Positions 41,621 to 50,204 of a DNA stretch of 64,000 bases are shown here, in pieces. The position numbers were made by a program, and so were the translations under genes. The stretch covers positions 23,596 to 87,595 of the forward strand of contig JAKLJI010000016.1 in NCBI GenBank assembly GCA_023151275.1. The letters are read 5' to 3'. How positions within the stretch are numbered: the first letter of the stretch is position 1; every line of letters begins with the position of its first letter. The stretch comes from Bacteroidia bacterium. GTDB lineage: Bacteria; Bacteroidota; Bacteroidia; UKL13-3. The notes under the pieces are model-generated. The model searched no databases and was not told the origin of the DNA. It saw only the letters and a list, made by a program, of their open reading frames with translations.

Positions 41621-42923
41621 GATTGTTTATTAATCGTTTGTTTACAATAACCCGATAGCCTAAAAAACTTCGGGCAATATTAAATTCAAATGCAGGGTTC
41701 TCCGGCATGCCGGTTTCCGGAAATTGTTCCCTGAAAAAACTGCGCGCCATCGGATAATCCTCCAAAAAATGATCCTCTAGTAGAAACTCCGTCGACTTCG
41801 CATAGGTTAATCGCTCTCCTCCTCGTGAGGTTGAATGACTGTAATATTGAATAAGGTCTGCAATTTTATGCTTGCTCGTCTCTATTGGGCCATGGGCAAA
41901 AAGGCTAGCCCAATGCAACAAAAACATCAAATTGGGTGTCAATCCAAAAATCAACTGAAAAAGAAAAATGGCTTCTGTTTTGAAAAGGCCCCTGCCAACA
42001 AAAAATCGCTTTCCTCCAACATACAAAATGCCTGCAAGTGCTAGCCAAAATGCACCAATTTCGAGTGGTGTTAAAAGCAGATTTGGAAAGATATAATAAT
42101 AATAGAAAATAGGGAGTACCAATACCCCAAAAAAGGGAAGGTTCATCACCCAATGTGACTGGTAAAATGTGTACTTCTTTTTAATCTTAGAAGGAAGTTT
42201 GCTAACTCCTTTTTGCCCTTCAAACTTTTCGCGATTGAGCCGGTAATCGTTATCAAACTCAGTGGGATCCAAATTTAACATCAAACACAAGTGGGCATAG
42301 GTGTTTGGTAAACTTTGTCTCAGTTCAATGGGCTTTTCAAAAAACCATTCAATCACCAACGGATACAAGGAATCAGCATCTCCTGTTCTTACCCGCGATG
42401 GGTTGGATTGATAGAAAATATGTTCCTGTTTTTTTTGAAGTTCTGCAAGAAGTATAGATGACCAATCGGAATAATACGAAGCCAATCGCTCATCTGCCGA
42501 ATTTCCGTTTCGCAAGGAGCGAATTTGTGCTTGTGCAAAATGATACATGCCCAAATTTTCGCCATCTTCTGGCTGCCCATGTGATTGGGTAAAATGCTTC
42601 CAGGAAATGGCAATTATCCGGTCGGAAAAGGTAATTCCGGCATGCGATTCCTGGCTTTTCTGCATTTGAAACTCGCCCGGGTAAACCCAAATCTGCTCGT
42701 ATTTTCCAATGGTAAAATTCCGAAATCCAAAGGTTAATTGAACCGGGTAGGAGAGGATAAGTGTGCTCATTTCCTCGCTTATTTCCAGGTCCCGCCCAAT
42801 TACGTTGAATTGCTTTTTTACCTCATACAGCCGATCCAAAAAGCGTTCCTTTCCCTGTCGGGATAAATCCCGGTAGAAAAGTTGGTACTTCTCCAGAAAA
42901 TCGGCTGTTTGCTGGTAGTCCAA
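41601..42923 (-). CDS. MtfA-like (M90) membrane protein lacking the HEXXH zinc site
   Basis: 440 residues from a TTG at 42923, the only plausible start, 3 bases after the miaB stop. Residues 10-135 align by eye with MtfA/M90 zinc peptidases (FYRDLSRQGKERFLDRLYEV, ISEEMSTLILSYPVQLTFGF, IWVYPGEF, RIIAISWKHF). At the place where active members have HEFAH, this protein reads YHFAQ (Y127 to Q131 in GENLGMYHFAQAQ), so both zinc His and the catalytic Glu are absent. Residues 262-350 contain three or four membrane helices (WVMNLPFFGVLVLPIFYYYY, FWLALAGILYV). It looks like a non-catalytic relative anchored in the membrane. It shares an operon with miaB and a sigma-54 activator, which may be regulatory partners. 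Confidence 0.6.
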   Translation of the reverse strand: MDYQQTADFLEKYQLFYRDLSRQGKERFLDRLYEVKKQFNVIGRDLEISEEMSTLILSYPVQLTFGFRNFTIGKYEQIWVYPGEFQMQKSQESHAGITFSDRIIAISWKHFTQSHGQPEDGENLGMYHFAQAQIRSLRNGNSADERLASYYSDWSSILLAELQKKQEHIFYQSNPSRVRTGDADSLYPLVIEWFFEKPIELRQSLPNTYAHLCLMLNLDPTEFDNDYRLNREKFEGQKGVSKLPSKIKKKYTFYQSHWVMNLPFFGVLVLPIFYYYYIFPNLLLTPLEIGAFWLALAGILYVGGKRFFVGRGLFKTEAIFLFQLIFGLTPNLMFLLHWASLFAHGPIETSKHKIADLIQYYSHSTSRGGERLTYAKSTEFLLEDHFLEDYPMARSFFREQFPETGMPENPAFEFNIARSFLGYRVIVNKRLINNHEHSGY

Positions 42924-42925
42924 TA

Positions 42926-44305
42926 TCAGAACTTAATTTCTTCGATTACGCGTCCAATCAAACTGGTTTGTGTGGCTCGTTCAACCAGTACTTTTACATA
43001 CTGGCCTTTTTGGTAGTGCTCTTTCGGAAAAATAACCACGGTATTTTGGTCGTTTCTGCCGCGCAATTCCTGGTCCGATTTTTTTGAAAATCCTTCAATC
43101 AAAACCGTTTGCACTTTCCCAACCTCAGCCTGATTCAATTCTAAACTTACCTGGTGCTGAATGGCAATGATTTCTTGGAGCCTGCGATTTTTTACATCGG
43201 CAGGAATATCATCGGCATACCTTCTGGCTGCCAAGGTTCCCGGACGCTCGCTGTATTGGTACATGAAGGCAAAATTGAAACGTCCATACCTAAACATTTC
43301 CAACGTGTCTTGATGTTCTTCTTCAGTTTCCGTGCAAAAACCTGCAATCACATCGGTAGATATTCCACAATCGGGCAATACTTCACGTATTTTGTCCAAG
43401 CGCATTTTAAACCATTCCCTGTCGTAGGTGCGGTTCATCAATTTCAATACTCTGCTATTTCCAGATTGAAGCGGGAAGTGAATGTAGTTGCAGATATTGG
43501 GGTACTTTTTCATGGTATACAGTACCTCATCTGTAATGTCTTTGGGGTGCGAGCTCGAGAATCGTATGCGCAAATCCGGACCTAGCAATGCTACCTTTTC
43601 CAGCAACTGGGCAAAATTGCAAACTACCTCTCCTGCTTCGTTTTCTTCTTTGTATGAATCTACATTTTGTCCCAGCAGGGTAATTTCTTTGTATCCTTGT
43701 TGATAGAGAATTTCAGCTTCTCTCACAATCGAATCCGATGGGCGACTACGTTCGCGGCCTCTGGTAAAGGGAACAACGCAAAAAGAACACATGTTGTCGC
43801 AACCACGCATGATGCTAATAAATGAAGTTACTCCATTCGAACTCAATCGAACCGGCGTAATTTCTGCGTAGGTTTCCTCTCGCGATAGCAAGACATTTAC
43901 TGCTTTTTGGCCTTCTTCGACCTGTGTAATCAATTGAGGAATATCGCGGTAGGCATCAGGTCCAACCACAATATCAATGATTTGCTCCTTTTCAAGCAAT
44001 TGGGTCTTTAACCGCTCGGCCATGCATCCCAAAACCCCCACAATCATTCCGGGCTTTTGCTTTTTCTGATGCTTGATTTCGCGTAAACGTCCCCAAACCG
44101 TAGCCTCTGCATTGTCGCGAATAGAACAGGTGTTCACAAAAACAACGTCAGCTTCGTCAATTTTAGAGGTGGTTTTAAATCCTTTATCGGCCATTATCGA
44201 GGCTACAACTTCACTATCGGCAACATTCATCGCACAGCCATAAGTCTCTATGTACAAATTTCGTGTGGCGTTTTCAGGAGCTTTTTCTGCAACAATTCCT
44301 TTCAT
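42926..44305 (-). CDS. miaB: tRNA-2-methylthio-N6-isopentenyladenosine synthase MiaB
   Basis: 459 residues. MiaB is the radical-SAM enzyme that methylthiolates i6A37 of tRNAs. The N-terminal UPF0004 cluster is CGCAMN / CSIRDNA / GCMAERL (three Cys for the second iron-sulfur cluster). The radical-SAM motif is [23 protein letters not shown] and the TRAM domain is at the C-terminus ([17 protein letters not shown]). The window also has miaA, the enzyme that first makes i6A37, at 50.1 kb. miaB is first in an overlapping operon with the MtfA-like and sigma-54 activator genes, an order known in many Bacteroidota. Confidence 0.97.
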   Translation of the reverse strand: MKGIVAEKAPENATRNLYIETYGCAMNVADSEVVASIMADKGFKTTSKIDEADVVFVNTCSIRDNAEATVWGRLREIKHQKKQKPGMIVGVLGCMAERLKTQLLEKEQIIDIVVGPDAYRDIPQLITQVEEGQKAVNVLLSREETYAEITPVRLSSNGVTSFISIMRGCDNMCSFCVVPFTRGRERSRPSDSIVREAEILYQQGYKEITLLGQNVDSYKEENEAGEVVCNFAQLLEKVALLGPDLRIRFSSSHPKDITDEVLYTMKKYPNICNYIHFPLQSGNSRVLKLMNRTYDREWFKMRLDKIREVLPDCGISTDVIAGFCTETEEEHQDTLEMFRYGRFNFAFMYQYSERPGTLAARRYADDIPADVKNRRLQEIIAIQHQVSLELNQAEVGKVQTVLIEGFSKKSDQELRGRNDQNTVVIFPKEHYQKGQYVKVLVERATQTSLIGRVIEEIKF

Positions 44306-44694
44306 TTATTTTGCGTTTGAACCTGCAAATATAGCGAATTGCTGCCATCTTGGCAGAAGATTGTTTTTGTTCCAATTTCGCACCTTTTGCCTAACAGATA
44401 GATAAACAGGTGTTTAGTATTCGTTTTTCTTGAAAGTCTTTGTTGAGCGGTAGAATTTCAGGGATTTTTTACACGAATGCGACTGCGCCGAATAGGCTCT
44501 TCTCAATCCTGAATGGGTAGTAATTTTCCTAAATCATTTGTTTTCTGATGTTTGTGATTCTGAAACTGGAATTTGAATATTTTAAGAATCTCCACAGGAA
44601 TTGCAGACCATGGATTCATAACGCATTCCAATCTCAGGTCAGGAATGAGATTTCAGCTTAACCGCTTAACTTTGGACCATTAAGTTTTTAGATA
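44306..44694. other. Intergenic region upstream of miaB and the RmlD-like gene
   Basis: A 389-base gap between divergent transcription units. It contains the miaB -7 box (44326-44333) with an adjacent CTGCCA/TGGCAG inverted repeat (44342-44356). I see no ORF, RNA gene or repeat in the rest. Confidence 0.5.
44326..44333 (-). promoter_or_regulatory. Promoter -7 box for the miaB operon
   Basis: TATATTTG followed by CAGG on the minus strand matches TAnnTTTG exactly, 20 bases upstream of the start. The inverted repeat CTGCCA-TCT-TGGCAG at 44342-44356 lies where the upstream promoter element or an operator would be. Confidence 0.5.
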
Positions 44695-45603
44695 ATGAAA
44701 GTATTGGTTACCGGAAGTAATGGTTTGCTAGGCCAAAAACTTACTGATTTGTACCGTGGTCTTCAGGATGTTCAATTAATTGCAACAGCCCGTGGTGCAG
44801 ATCGTTATCCTGAGCAAAATGGTTATTCCTATGTTTCCTTGGATATAACAGACAAGAATCAGGTAGATGAGGTTATCAATACTCAAAGGCCTGATGTGGT
44901 TATCAATACCGCGGCCATGACCAATGTAGATGCCTGCGAATCGGAACGTGAGGCTTGCGATGCATTGAATGTGCATGCTGTAGAATACCTGGTTGAGGCT
45001 TGCAATCGAAACAAGGTGCATTTGGTGCATGTATCAACCGATTTCATTTTCGATGGAACGCATGGTCCGCTTCGGGAGGATGAAAAACCTGCTCCCCTAA
45101 GTTACTACGGAGAGTCGAAATGGAAGGCCGAACAAATAGTTCAAAACAAATGCAACAGCTGGGCCATAGCCAGAACCGTTTTGGTATTTGGCATTGTGAG
45201 CGATATGAGCAGAAGCAATATCGTACTTTGGGCCAAAGGTGCGCTTGAATCAGGCAAGTCAATTAACGTTGTAGCCGACCAGTTCAGAACGCCAACACTT
45301 GCTGAAGATTTAGCAGAGGGTTGCCATTTGATTGCCCAAAAAAGAGCACAAGGTATCTTCAATATCTCAGGAAAAAACTTCATGAGTGTTTATGATTTGG
45401 TGGTGCAAGTGGCCGATTTCTGGAAATTGGATAAATCGCTTCTCAATTTGTCAAGCAGCGAAGGCATTAAGCAACCGGCTAAACGTCCGCCTATAACCGG
45501 GTTCATTTTAGATAAAGCCATGAACGAATTGGGATATAACCCCAAATCATTTCAGGAAGGCCTTAAATTGCTCGATTCTCAACTAAAATTAAGGAACGCA
45601 TGA
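44695..45603 (+). CDS. RmlD-like NAD(P)-dependent sugar-nucleotide reductase
   Basis: 302 residues of the RmlD/extended-SDR type. The Rossmann motif is VLVTGSNGLLGQKLTDLYRG, the active-site text is VSTDFIFDGTHGPLREDE, and YYGESKWKAEQIV carries the catalytic Tyr/Lys (YxxxK). RmlD itself reduces dTDP-4-dehydrorhamnose, but no other rhamnose gene is nearby, so the substrate could be another dehydro-sugar or a methionine adenosyltransferase-beta-like partner. It overlaps the next small gene by 4 bases. Confidence 0.88.
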   Translation: MKVLVTGSNGLLGQKLTDLYRGLQDVQLIATARGADRYPEQNGYSYVSLDITDKNQVDEVINTQRPDVVINTAAMTNVDACESEREACDALNVHAVEYLVEACNRNKVHLVHVSTDFIFDGTHGPLREDEKPAPLSYYGESKWKAEQIVQNKCNSWAIARTVLVFGIVSDMSRSNIVLWAKGALESGKSINVVADQFRTPTLAEDLAEGCHLIAQKRAQGIFNISGKNFMSVYDLVVQVADFWKLDKSLLNLSSSEGIKQPAKRPPITGFILDKAMNELGYNPKSFQEGLKLLDSQLKLRNA

Positions 45604-45782
45604 AAAATTTACTATTCCTTCTTAAGCAGGCAGAGCCTGCAAGTTTCACATTTTGGTTCCTTACCGAATTGTTCTTTGGGCTGTTTGTTGCTGCTCTTCT
45701 TTATTTTTTCATCGTAAAAAATCCGAAGATCAACAAACGCTATTATGAACGGAATCAAGATTCAGATAAGGAAATGGATTGA
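45600..45782 (+). CDS. Small single-pass membrane protein, unknown
   Basis: 60 residues. The ATG overlaps the RmlD-like stop by 4 bases (ATGA), supporting it as real. A short N-terminus (KNLLFLLKQAEPASF) is followed by a helix (FWFLTELFFGLFVAALLYFFIV) and a charged tail (NPKINKRYYERNQDSDKEMD). Its end overlaps the next gene by 38 bases in another frame. The family is unknown. Confidence 0.6.
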   Translation: MKNLLFLLKQAEPASFTFWFLTELFFGLFVAALLYFFIVKNPKINKRYYERNQDSDKEMD

Positions 45783-46437
45783 GTCCTATTTCTACTTCAG
45801 CCGTCTCGAGAAGAGCGGAATTCTGGTTTTACTTATTCTTATTTTTATCATTCAAGCCGCTCGTTTAGGGGTGGCTTTTTTTTATCAACCCAACCCAATT
45901 CCAATTTCCATTACGATCATTCAAAATCCAACAATTTCATCAATCCCCTTCAGGGAAAAGAAAATGGCTCCTTCCTTTTCCGATTCAACCCAAAAACAAC
46001 TTAATCAAAAACCAAAAGTGCAGCGCTTTGCTGTGCTGGAGTTGAATTCGGCCGACAGTCAAGAACTCGTGGCCTTGTACCGTATTGGACCGGGATTGGC
46101 TTCAAAAATCATTAAATACCGCAAGCAGTTGGGTGGGTTTTACAGCCTCGAACAGCTTCCTGAAATTTATGGCTTTCAGGAAGATATTCTATTCGATTTG
46201 GAGGGGAAAATTCGGGTAGATGCTTCGTTGGTTCGCAAAATTGCTATTAACAAGGCCGAATTTGATGAGTTGAAAACCCATCCTTATTTGAAATTCAGTC
46301 TTTCTCGCCAACTCATAGCTTACCGCAAACAACACGGTCCCTATTCAAGCCGAAACGATTTGCTGAAATTGAAAAATCTGAACGACTCCATCATCCGGAA
46401 AATTGAACCTTACCTGAGTTTTGAGATTCAACCATAA
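45745..46437 (+). CDS. Membrane-anchored helix-hairpin-helix (ComEA-like) protein
   Basis: 230 residues. An N-terminal helix (SGILVLLILIFIIQAARLGVAFF) anchors it in the membrane. After a linker there are helix-hairpin-helix units: VLELNSADSQELVALYRIGPGLASKIIKYRKQLGGFYSLEQL, then KIAINKAEFDELKTHPYLKFSLSRQLIAYRKQHGPYSSRNDLL. These fit the ComEA type that binds DNA in the periplasm during uptake. A second, unrelated-layout HhH protein is at 36.2 kb. The start overlaps the small membrane gene. Confidence 0.82.
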   Translation: MNGIKIQIRKWIESYFYFSRLEKSGILVLLILIFIIQAARLGVAFFYQPNPIPISITIIQNPTISSIPFREKKMAPSFSDSTQKQLNQKPKVQRFAVLELNSADSQELVALYRIGPGLASKIIKYRKQLGGFYSLEQLPEIYGFQEDILFDLEGKIRVDASLVRKIAINKAEFDELKTHPYLKFSLSRQLIAYRKQHGPYSSRNDLLKLKNLNDSIIRKIEPYLSFEIQP

Positions 46438-46525
46438 ATTGACATTGCCATTTAAAAATTGGGGCCAATTCTGTATCGTTTTTTAAGAATGAAAGTGGAT
46501 ATTGCGACTCAAACCTTAACCAGTT

Positions 46526-47668
46526 ATGATGAATTTTGACCAAACAGAGAACCAGAAAATGGTTGCTCAAATGGTGCGTGATTTTGCCGAAAAGCATATC
46601 CGTCCTTACGTTATGGAATGGGACGAAGCCCAGCATTTCCCAAGAGAAATGTTTAGGGAAATGGGAAAACTCGGACTCTTGGGTGTTTTGGTACCTGAGG
46701 AATATGGAGGTGCCGGCTTTGGATATTTTGAATACGTAACAGCTATTTCAGAACTTGCAAAGGTTTGTGGTTCTGTGGGTTTAAGTATGGCTGCGCACAA
46801 TTCATTGTGCACAGGTCATATCATGACATTTGGTAACGAAGAACAAAAGAAGAAATGGTTACCCAAATTGGCTACCGGCGAATGGATGGGTGCTTGGGGA
46901 CTAACCGAAGCTAATACCGGAAGTGATGCCATGCGTATGCAATGCGTTGCTAAAAAAGATGGTGACCATTGGGTATTGAATGGTACCAAAAACTGGATTA
47001 CTCATGGTATTTCAGGTGAAGTAGCCGTTGTGCTTGCGCGTACCGGCGAATTGTTAGATTCCAATGGAATTACCGCTTTTGTTGTTGAGCGTGGAACGCC
47101 TGGTTTCCGAGGTGGTAAAAAGGAAAATAAATTGGGAATGCGTGCTTCAGAAACTGCTGAGCTGATTTTTGAAGATTGCCGTATTCCGGATGCCAATGTC
47201 TTAGGAAATGTAGGTGATGGGTTTAAGCAAGCCATGAAGATTCTGGATGGAGGGCGTATTTCAATTGCTTCTCTTTCATTGGGGATTGCAAAAGGTGCTT
47301 ATGATGCGGCCTTGAAGTATTCAAAAGAGCGTCATCAATTTGGACAGCCTATTTCCAATTTCCAAGGTATTGCCTTCAAATTGGCAGATATGGCTACTCG
47401 CATTGAAGCATCTGAATTGCTAACCTTGCAAGCTGCCGACCGCAAAAACAAAGGCATGAGCGTGAATAAAGAAGGAGCTTTTGCCAAATATTATGCTTCT
47501 GAAGTTGCAGTTTGGGCATCAACCGAAGCCGTTCAAATTTTCGGAGGTTATGGTTATACCAAAGATTTCCCGGTTGAGAAATTCTACCGCGATTCTAAAT
47601 TGTGTACCATTGGTGAGGGAACCAGTGAGATTCAAAAACTGGTTATCTCAAGAGCCATTTTGAAATAA
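46526..47668 (+). CDS. Acyl-CoA dehydrogenase
   Basis: 380 residues, a normal length. The family signatures are [16 protein letters not shown] (first signature), [12 protein letters not shown] and [40 protein letters not shown] (second signature). The catalytic Glu is expected in the [17 protein letters not shown] region. It oxidises acyl-CoA to enoyl-CoA, passing electrons to ETF. The likely class is short-chain (butyryl-CoA-like), which is not proven by the text. It is monocistronic and ends at a strong terminator. Confidence 0.96.
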   Translation: MMNFDQTENQKMVAQMVRDFAEKHIRPYVMEWDEAQHFPREMFREMGKLGLLGVLVPEEYGGAGFGYFEYVTAISELAKVCGSVGLSMAAHNSLCTGHIMTFGNEEQKKKWLPKLATGEWMGAWGLTEANTGSDAMRMQCVAKKDGDHWVLNGTKNWITHGISGEVAVVLARTGELLDSNGITAFVVERGTPGFRGGKKENKLGMRASETAELIFEDCRIPDANVLGNVGDGFKQAMKILDGGRISIASLSLGIAKGAYDAALKYSKERHQFGQPISNFQGIAFKLADMATRIEASELLTLQAADRKNKGMSVNKEGAFAKYYASEVAVWASTEAVQIFGGYGYTKDFPVEKFYRDSKLCTIGEGTSEIQKLVISRAILK

Positions 47669-47670
47669 GA

Positions 47671-47698
47671 AAAAGGCCCCGGCTTGCCGGGGCCTTTT
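47671..47698. terminator. Bidirectional terminator between the acyl-CoA dehydrogenase and lipB genes
   Basis: AAAAGGCCCCGGC and GCCGGGGCCTTTT form a perfect 13-bp GC-rich stem with a two-base loop and A/T runs at the ends. Confidence 0.93.
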
Positions 47699-48406
47699 TT
47701 AGGCTTCAATTTCGGTAATTTCAAATGCTTTGAGAATTTTTTCCATCAGCACTTTTTTTACTTCTTCATAGTGCTGCGGTGCTCCTAGCTCCCTTTGCAT
47801 GGAAGTCACATCTTTATCATCTATTCCGCAGGGAATGATGTTTTTAAAATATGCTAAATCTGTATTCACATTAAAGGCAATGCCGTGCATAGTTACCCAC
47901 CTGCTGCATCTAACCCCCATTGCACAAATTTTGCGCGCTTTTTCATTGTCGGCATCAAGCCAAACTCCGGTATAACCTTCGTAGCGGCCTGATTCTATTC
48001 CATAGCTTGCAAGTGTTTCAATAACAGCTCCTTCAAGTGTACGTAAATACCGATGGATGTCGGTAAAAAACTGCTCCAAATCAAAGATGGGATATACAAC
48101 AATTTGTCCGGGCCCGTGATAGGTAATATCCCCTCCACGATTAATGGGATAATAACTCGCTTCCGCCTGCTTTAAGCCTTGTTCATCCAATAACAAATTT
48201 GCAGGGTCGCCGCTTTTTCCTAAGGTGTACACATGCGGATGCTCTACAAAAATCAGGTGATTCAGTAGGGGAGTTTTCTGTTCCGGAGCAAGCTCGCGTT
48301 CGGCAAACTTGGCATCTACCATAGCCTTGAATAAGACCTCTTGCCTGTCCCAAGCCTCCTTATAATTCAGAAGGCCCCAGTCGCTTATCTTAACTTTACC
48401 AGGCAC
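47699..48406 (-). CDS. lipB: Octanoyltransferase LipB
   Basis: 235 residues from a GTG at 48406. LipB moves octanoyl from ACP to lipoyl domains of dehydrogenases and the glycine cleavage H protein. The active-site text is RGGDITYHGPGQIVVYPI, the catalytic Lys is in KICAMGVRCSRWVTMHGIAFNV and the catalytic Cys in IIPCGIDDKDVTSM. It lies 1 base after terC on the same strand, so the two are co-transcribed. Confidence 0.96.
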   Translation of the reverse strand: MPGKVKISDWGLLNYKEAWDRQEVLFKAMVDAKFAERELAPEQKTPLLNHLIFVEHPHVYTLGKSGDPANLLLDEQGLKQAEASYYPINRGGDITYHGPGQIVVYPIFDLEQFFTDIHRYLRTLEGAVIETLASYGIESGRYEGYTGVWLDADNEKARKICAMGVRCSRWVTMHGIAFNVNTDLAYFKNIIPCGIDDKDVTSMQRELGAPQHYEEVKKVLMEKILKAFEITEIEA

Positions 48407-48407
48407 T

Positions 48408-49166
48408 TTATTTGTAGATATCGTTTAGTTCAACAGGCTTCGATGACTTCTTGCGCATTTTCATGTTCAAAAGTTCAACGCCAATTGAGAACGCCATGGC
48501 AAAATACACATAGGCTTTCAGGTTGTATTCTTCTGCAATTTTGTGATTCCATCCTTCAATAACGAGCATCAAACCTATCACCAACAAAAATGCAAGGGCC
48601 AATAACTTGATACTTGGGTGTTTGTTGATGAATTCGGCAATCATACCAGAGAAAAACAGCATAATAATCATCGAAATTACAACCGCTAAGATCATAACAG
48701 GTAGTTCCTGCGCCAATCCTACCGCGGTAATTATGGAGTCGAATGAAAAAACAATATCTATCACAATTACTTGCATTACCACATTCCAAAAAGATGCAGT
48801 AATCTTTTTACTTTCCTCGTCGGCTTCTGCTTCAAGTAGTTCAAAGATTTCAATGGTACTTTTATAAAGTAGGAACAAACCTCCACCTAACAATACCAAC
48901 GAGCGCATGCTAATCGGGTGGCCGGCAATGGAGAATAAATCTTTACTTGGTCCATGTACAAGATGAGTAAGGAAACTTAATAACAAGATTCGAATAAACA
49001 AGGCCAGAAAGATTCCAAGTCTTCTTGCTCCCTGCTGTTTTTCTTTGGGGAGTTTTCCAGTGACAAGTGAAATGAAAATTACGTTGTCAATCCCCAACAC
49101 AATTTCCATCACCGTTAAGGTTACAAGAGATAGCCAAACCTCGGGCTTACTAAACAATTCTAACAT
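48408..49166 (-). CDS. TerC-family integral membrane protein
   Basis: 252 residues with seven hydrophobic segments. TerC text is clear: VMEIVLGIDNVIFISLVTGKLP and IVIDIVFSFDSIITAVGLAQELPVMILAVVISMIIMLF. Members are linked to metal (Mn2+) export, tellurite resistance or membrane biogenesis; the substrate here is not readable. It is followed at once by lipB. Confidence 0.92.
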   Translation of the reverse strand: MLELFSKPEVWLSLVTLTVMEIVLGIDNVIFISLVTGKLPKEKQQGARRLGIFLALFIRILLLSFLTHLVHGPSKDLFSIAGHPISMRSLVLLGGGLFLLYKSTIEIFELLEAEADEESKKITASFWNVVMQVIVIDIVFSFDSIITAVGLAQELPVMILAVVISMIIMLFFSGMIAEFINKHPSIKLLALAFLLVIGLMLVIEGWNHKIAEEYNLKAYVYFAMAFSIGVELLNMKMRKKSSKPVELNDIYK

Positions 49167-49183
49167 GGCAATTTTTCAGGCTG

Positions 49184-49191
49184 CAAATGTA
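49184..49191 (-). promoter_or_regulatory. Promoter -7 box for terC-lipB
   Basis: TACATTTG followed by CAGCC on the minus strand matches TAnnTTTG exactly. It lies 18 bases from the terC start, implying a short leader of about 10 bases. Confidence 0.45.
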
Positions 49192-49209
49192 CAAAATTTA
49201 CAACGGTAA

Positions 49210-50112
49210 TTATTGAGCTGCTTTTTCCTCAATAACTGCAAGCAATTCTTCAATCGAATCCCCTCCAATCCAGCGAATTCCATTGATTTTTCTAAACCAG
49301 GTCATTTGTCGTTTAGCATAATTTCGGGTATGTTGTTTGATTTTATCAATGGCCTCATTCAGGTTCCACTCGCCATCAAAATAGCTGAATAGTTCATTGT
49401 AACCAACGGTTTGAAGTGAATTGAGATTGCGAAATGGATAGAGTTTCCGTGCTTCTTCTACCAATCCTGACTGGATCATGTGGTTTACCCGCTCATTGAT
49501 TCGGGCATAGAGTTCCTCACGTGGACGATCAATTCCAACTACCAGTATTTCAAAATTGCGTTTTGCGGGAATTCGTTCTTTGCGTTCAATACCTAAGGCT
49601 TGCATTTCCAAGGCCCGCATCAGACGCTGCGGATTTCGCATGTCCGTGTTTTCAAAACCAATGGGATTCTTCAAGCGAAAAAGTTCCTGCAAGCCTTCCA
49701 AGCCCTTTTCCTTAAAAAGCAACTCCAGTTCTGTTCGGTAATTTAAGTCAGCAGCGGGCATTTCATCAAGGCCAAATAACAGGGCATTCAAGTACAAACC
49801 TGAGCCTCCGCAAACAATCACAAAATCTTTCTCAAGAAACAATTCATCCAACACCTTCAGCGCCGCACGTTCAAAATCTCCAGCTGAGAAATAGTCAGCC
49901 GGATTCAGGAAGTCAATAAAATGATGCTTGATTCCTTGCATTTCTTCCAAATCAGGCTTAGCAGTCCCAATTTTCATTTCCTTATAAAATTGACGCGAAT
50001 CGCAGGAAATGATTTCAGTTTTCAGGTGGCGTGCCAATTCAATTGAAAGTGCTGTTTTTCCCGATGCCGTAGGTCCTACCAAACAAATCAAAAGTTTCTG
50101 CTTTCCTCCCAT
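49210..50112 (-). CDS. miaA: tRNA dimethylallyltransferase MiaA
   Basis: About 300 residues from the ATG at 50112 (the track's TTG start adds seven residues). The P-loop is LVGPTASGKTALSIELA, followed by CDSRQFYKEMKIGTAKP, the family's substrate-binding text, and GGSGLYLNALLFG. RKQMTWF-like text is present near the end (YAKRQMTWFRKINGIRW). It adds a dimethylallyl group to A37 of tRNAs, the substrate of MiaB. A TTTGCAGC promoter-like box ends only 4 bases before the ATG, so the transcript may be leaderless. Confidence 0.96.
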   Translation of the reverse strand: MGGKQKLLICLVGPTASGKTALSIELARHLKTEIISCDSRQFYKEMKIGTAKPDLEEMQGIKHHFIDFLNPADYFSAGDFERAALKVLDELFLEKDFVIVCGGSGLYLNALLFGLDEMPAADLNYRTELELLFKEKGLEGLQELFRLKNPIGFENTDMRNPQRLMRALEMQALGIERKERIPAKRNFEILVVGIDRPREELYARINERVNHMIQSGLVEEARKLYPFRNLNSLQTVGYNELFSYFDGEWNLNEAIDKIKQHTRNYAKRQMTWFRKINGIRWIGGDSIEELLAVIEEKAAQ

Positions 50113-50148
50113 GCTGCAAATATGCAAAACCAATCCGGCCTTAACTAA

Positions 50149-50186
50149 AAAACAAAAGGCCCTCCGCTGGGAGAGCCTTTTGTTTT
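50149..50186 (-). terminator. Terminator of the large PKD protein gene
   Basis: AAAACAAAAGGCCCTCC pairs with GGAGAGCCTTTTGTTTT (one mismatch) around a four-base loop, 19 bases after the stop. Confidence 0.85.
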
Positions 50187-50204
50187 AGAATTATTCTGAC
50201 CGGT

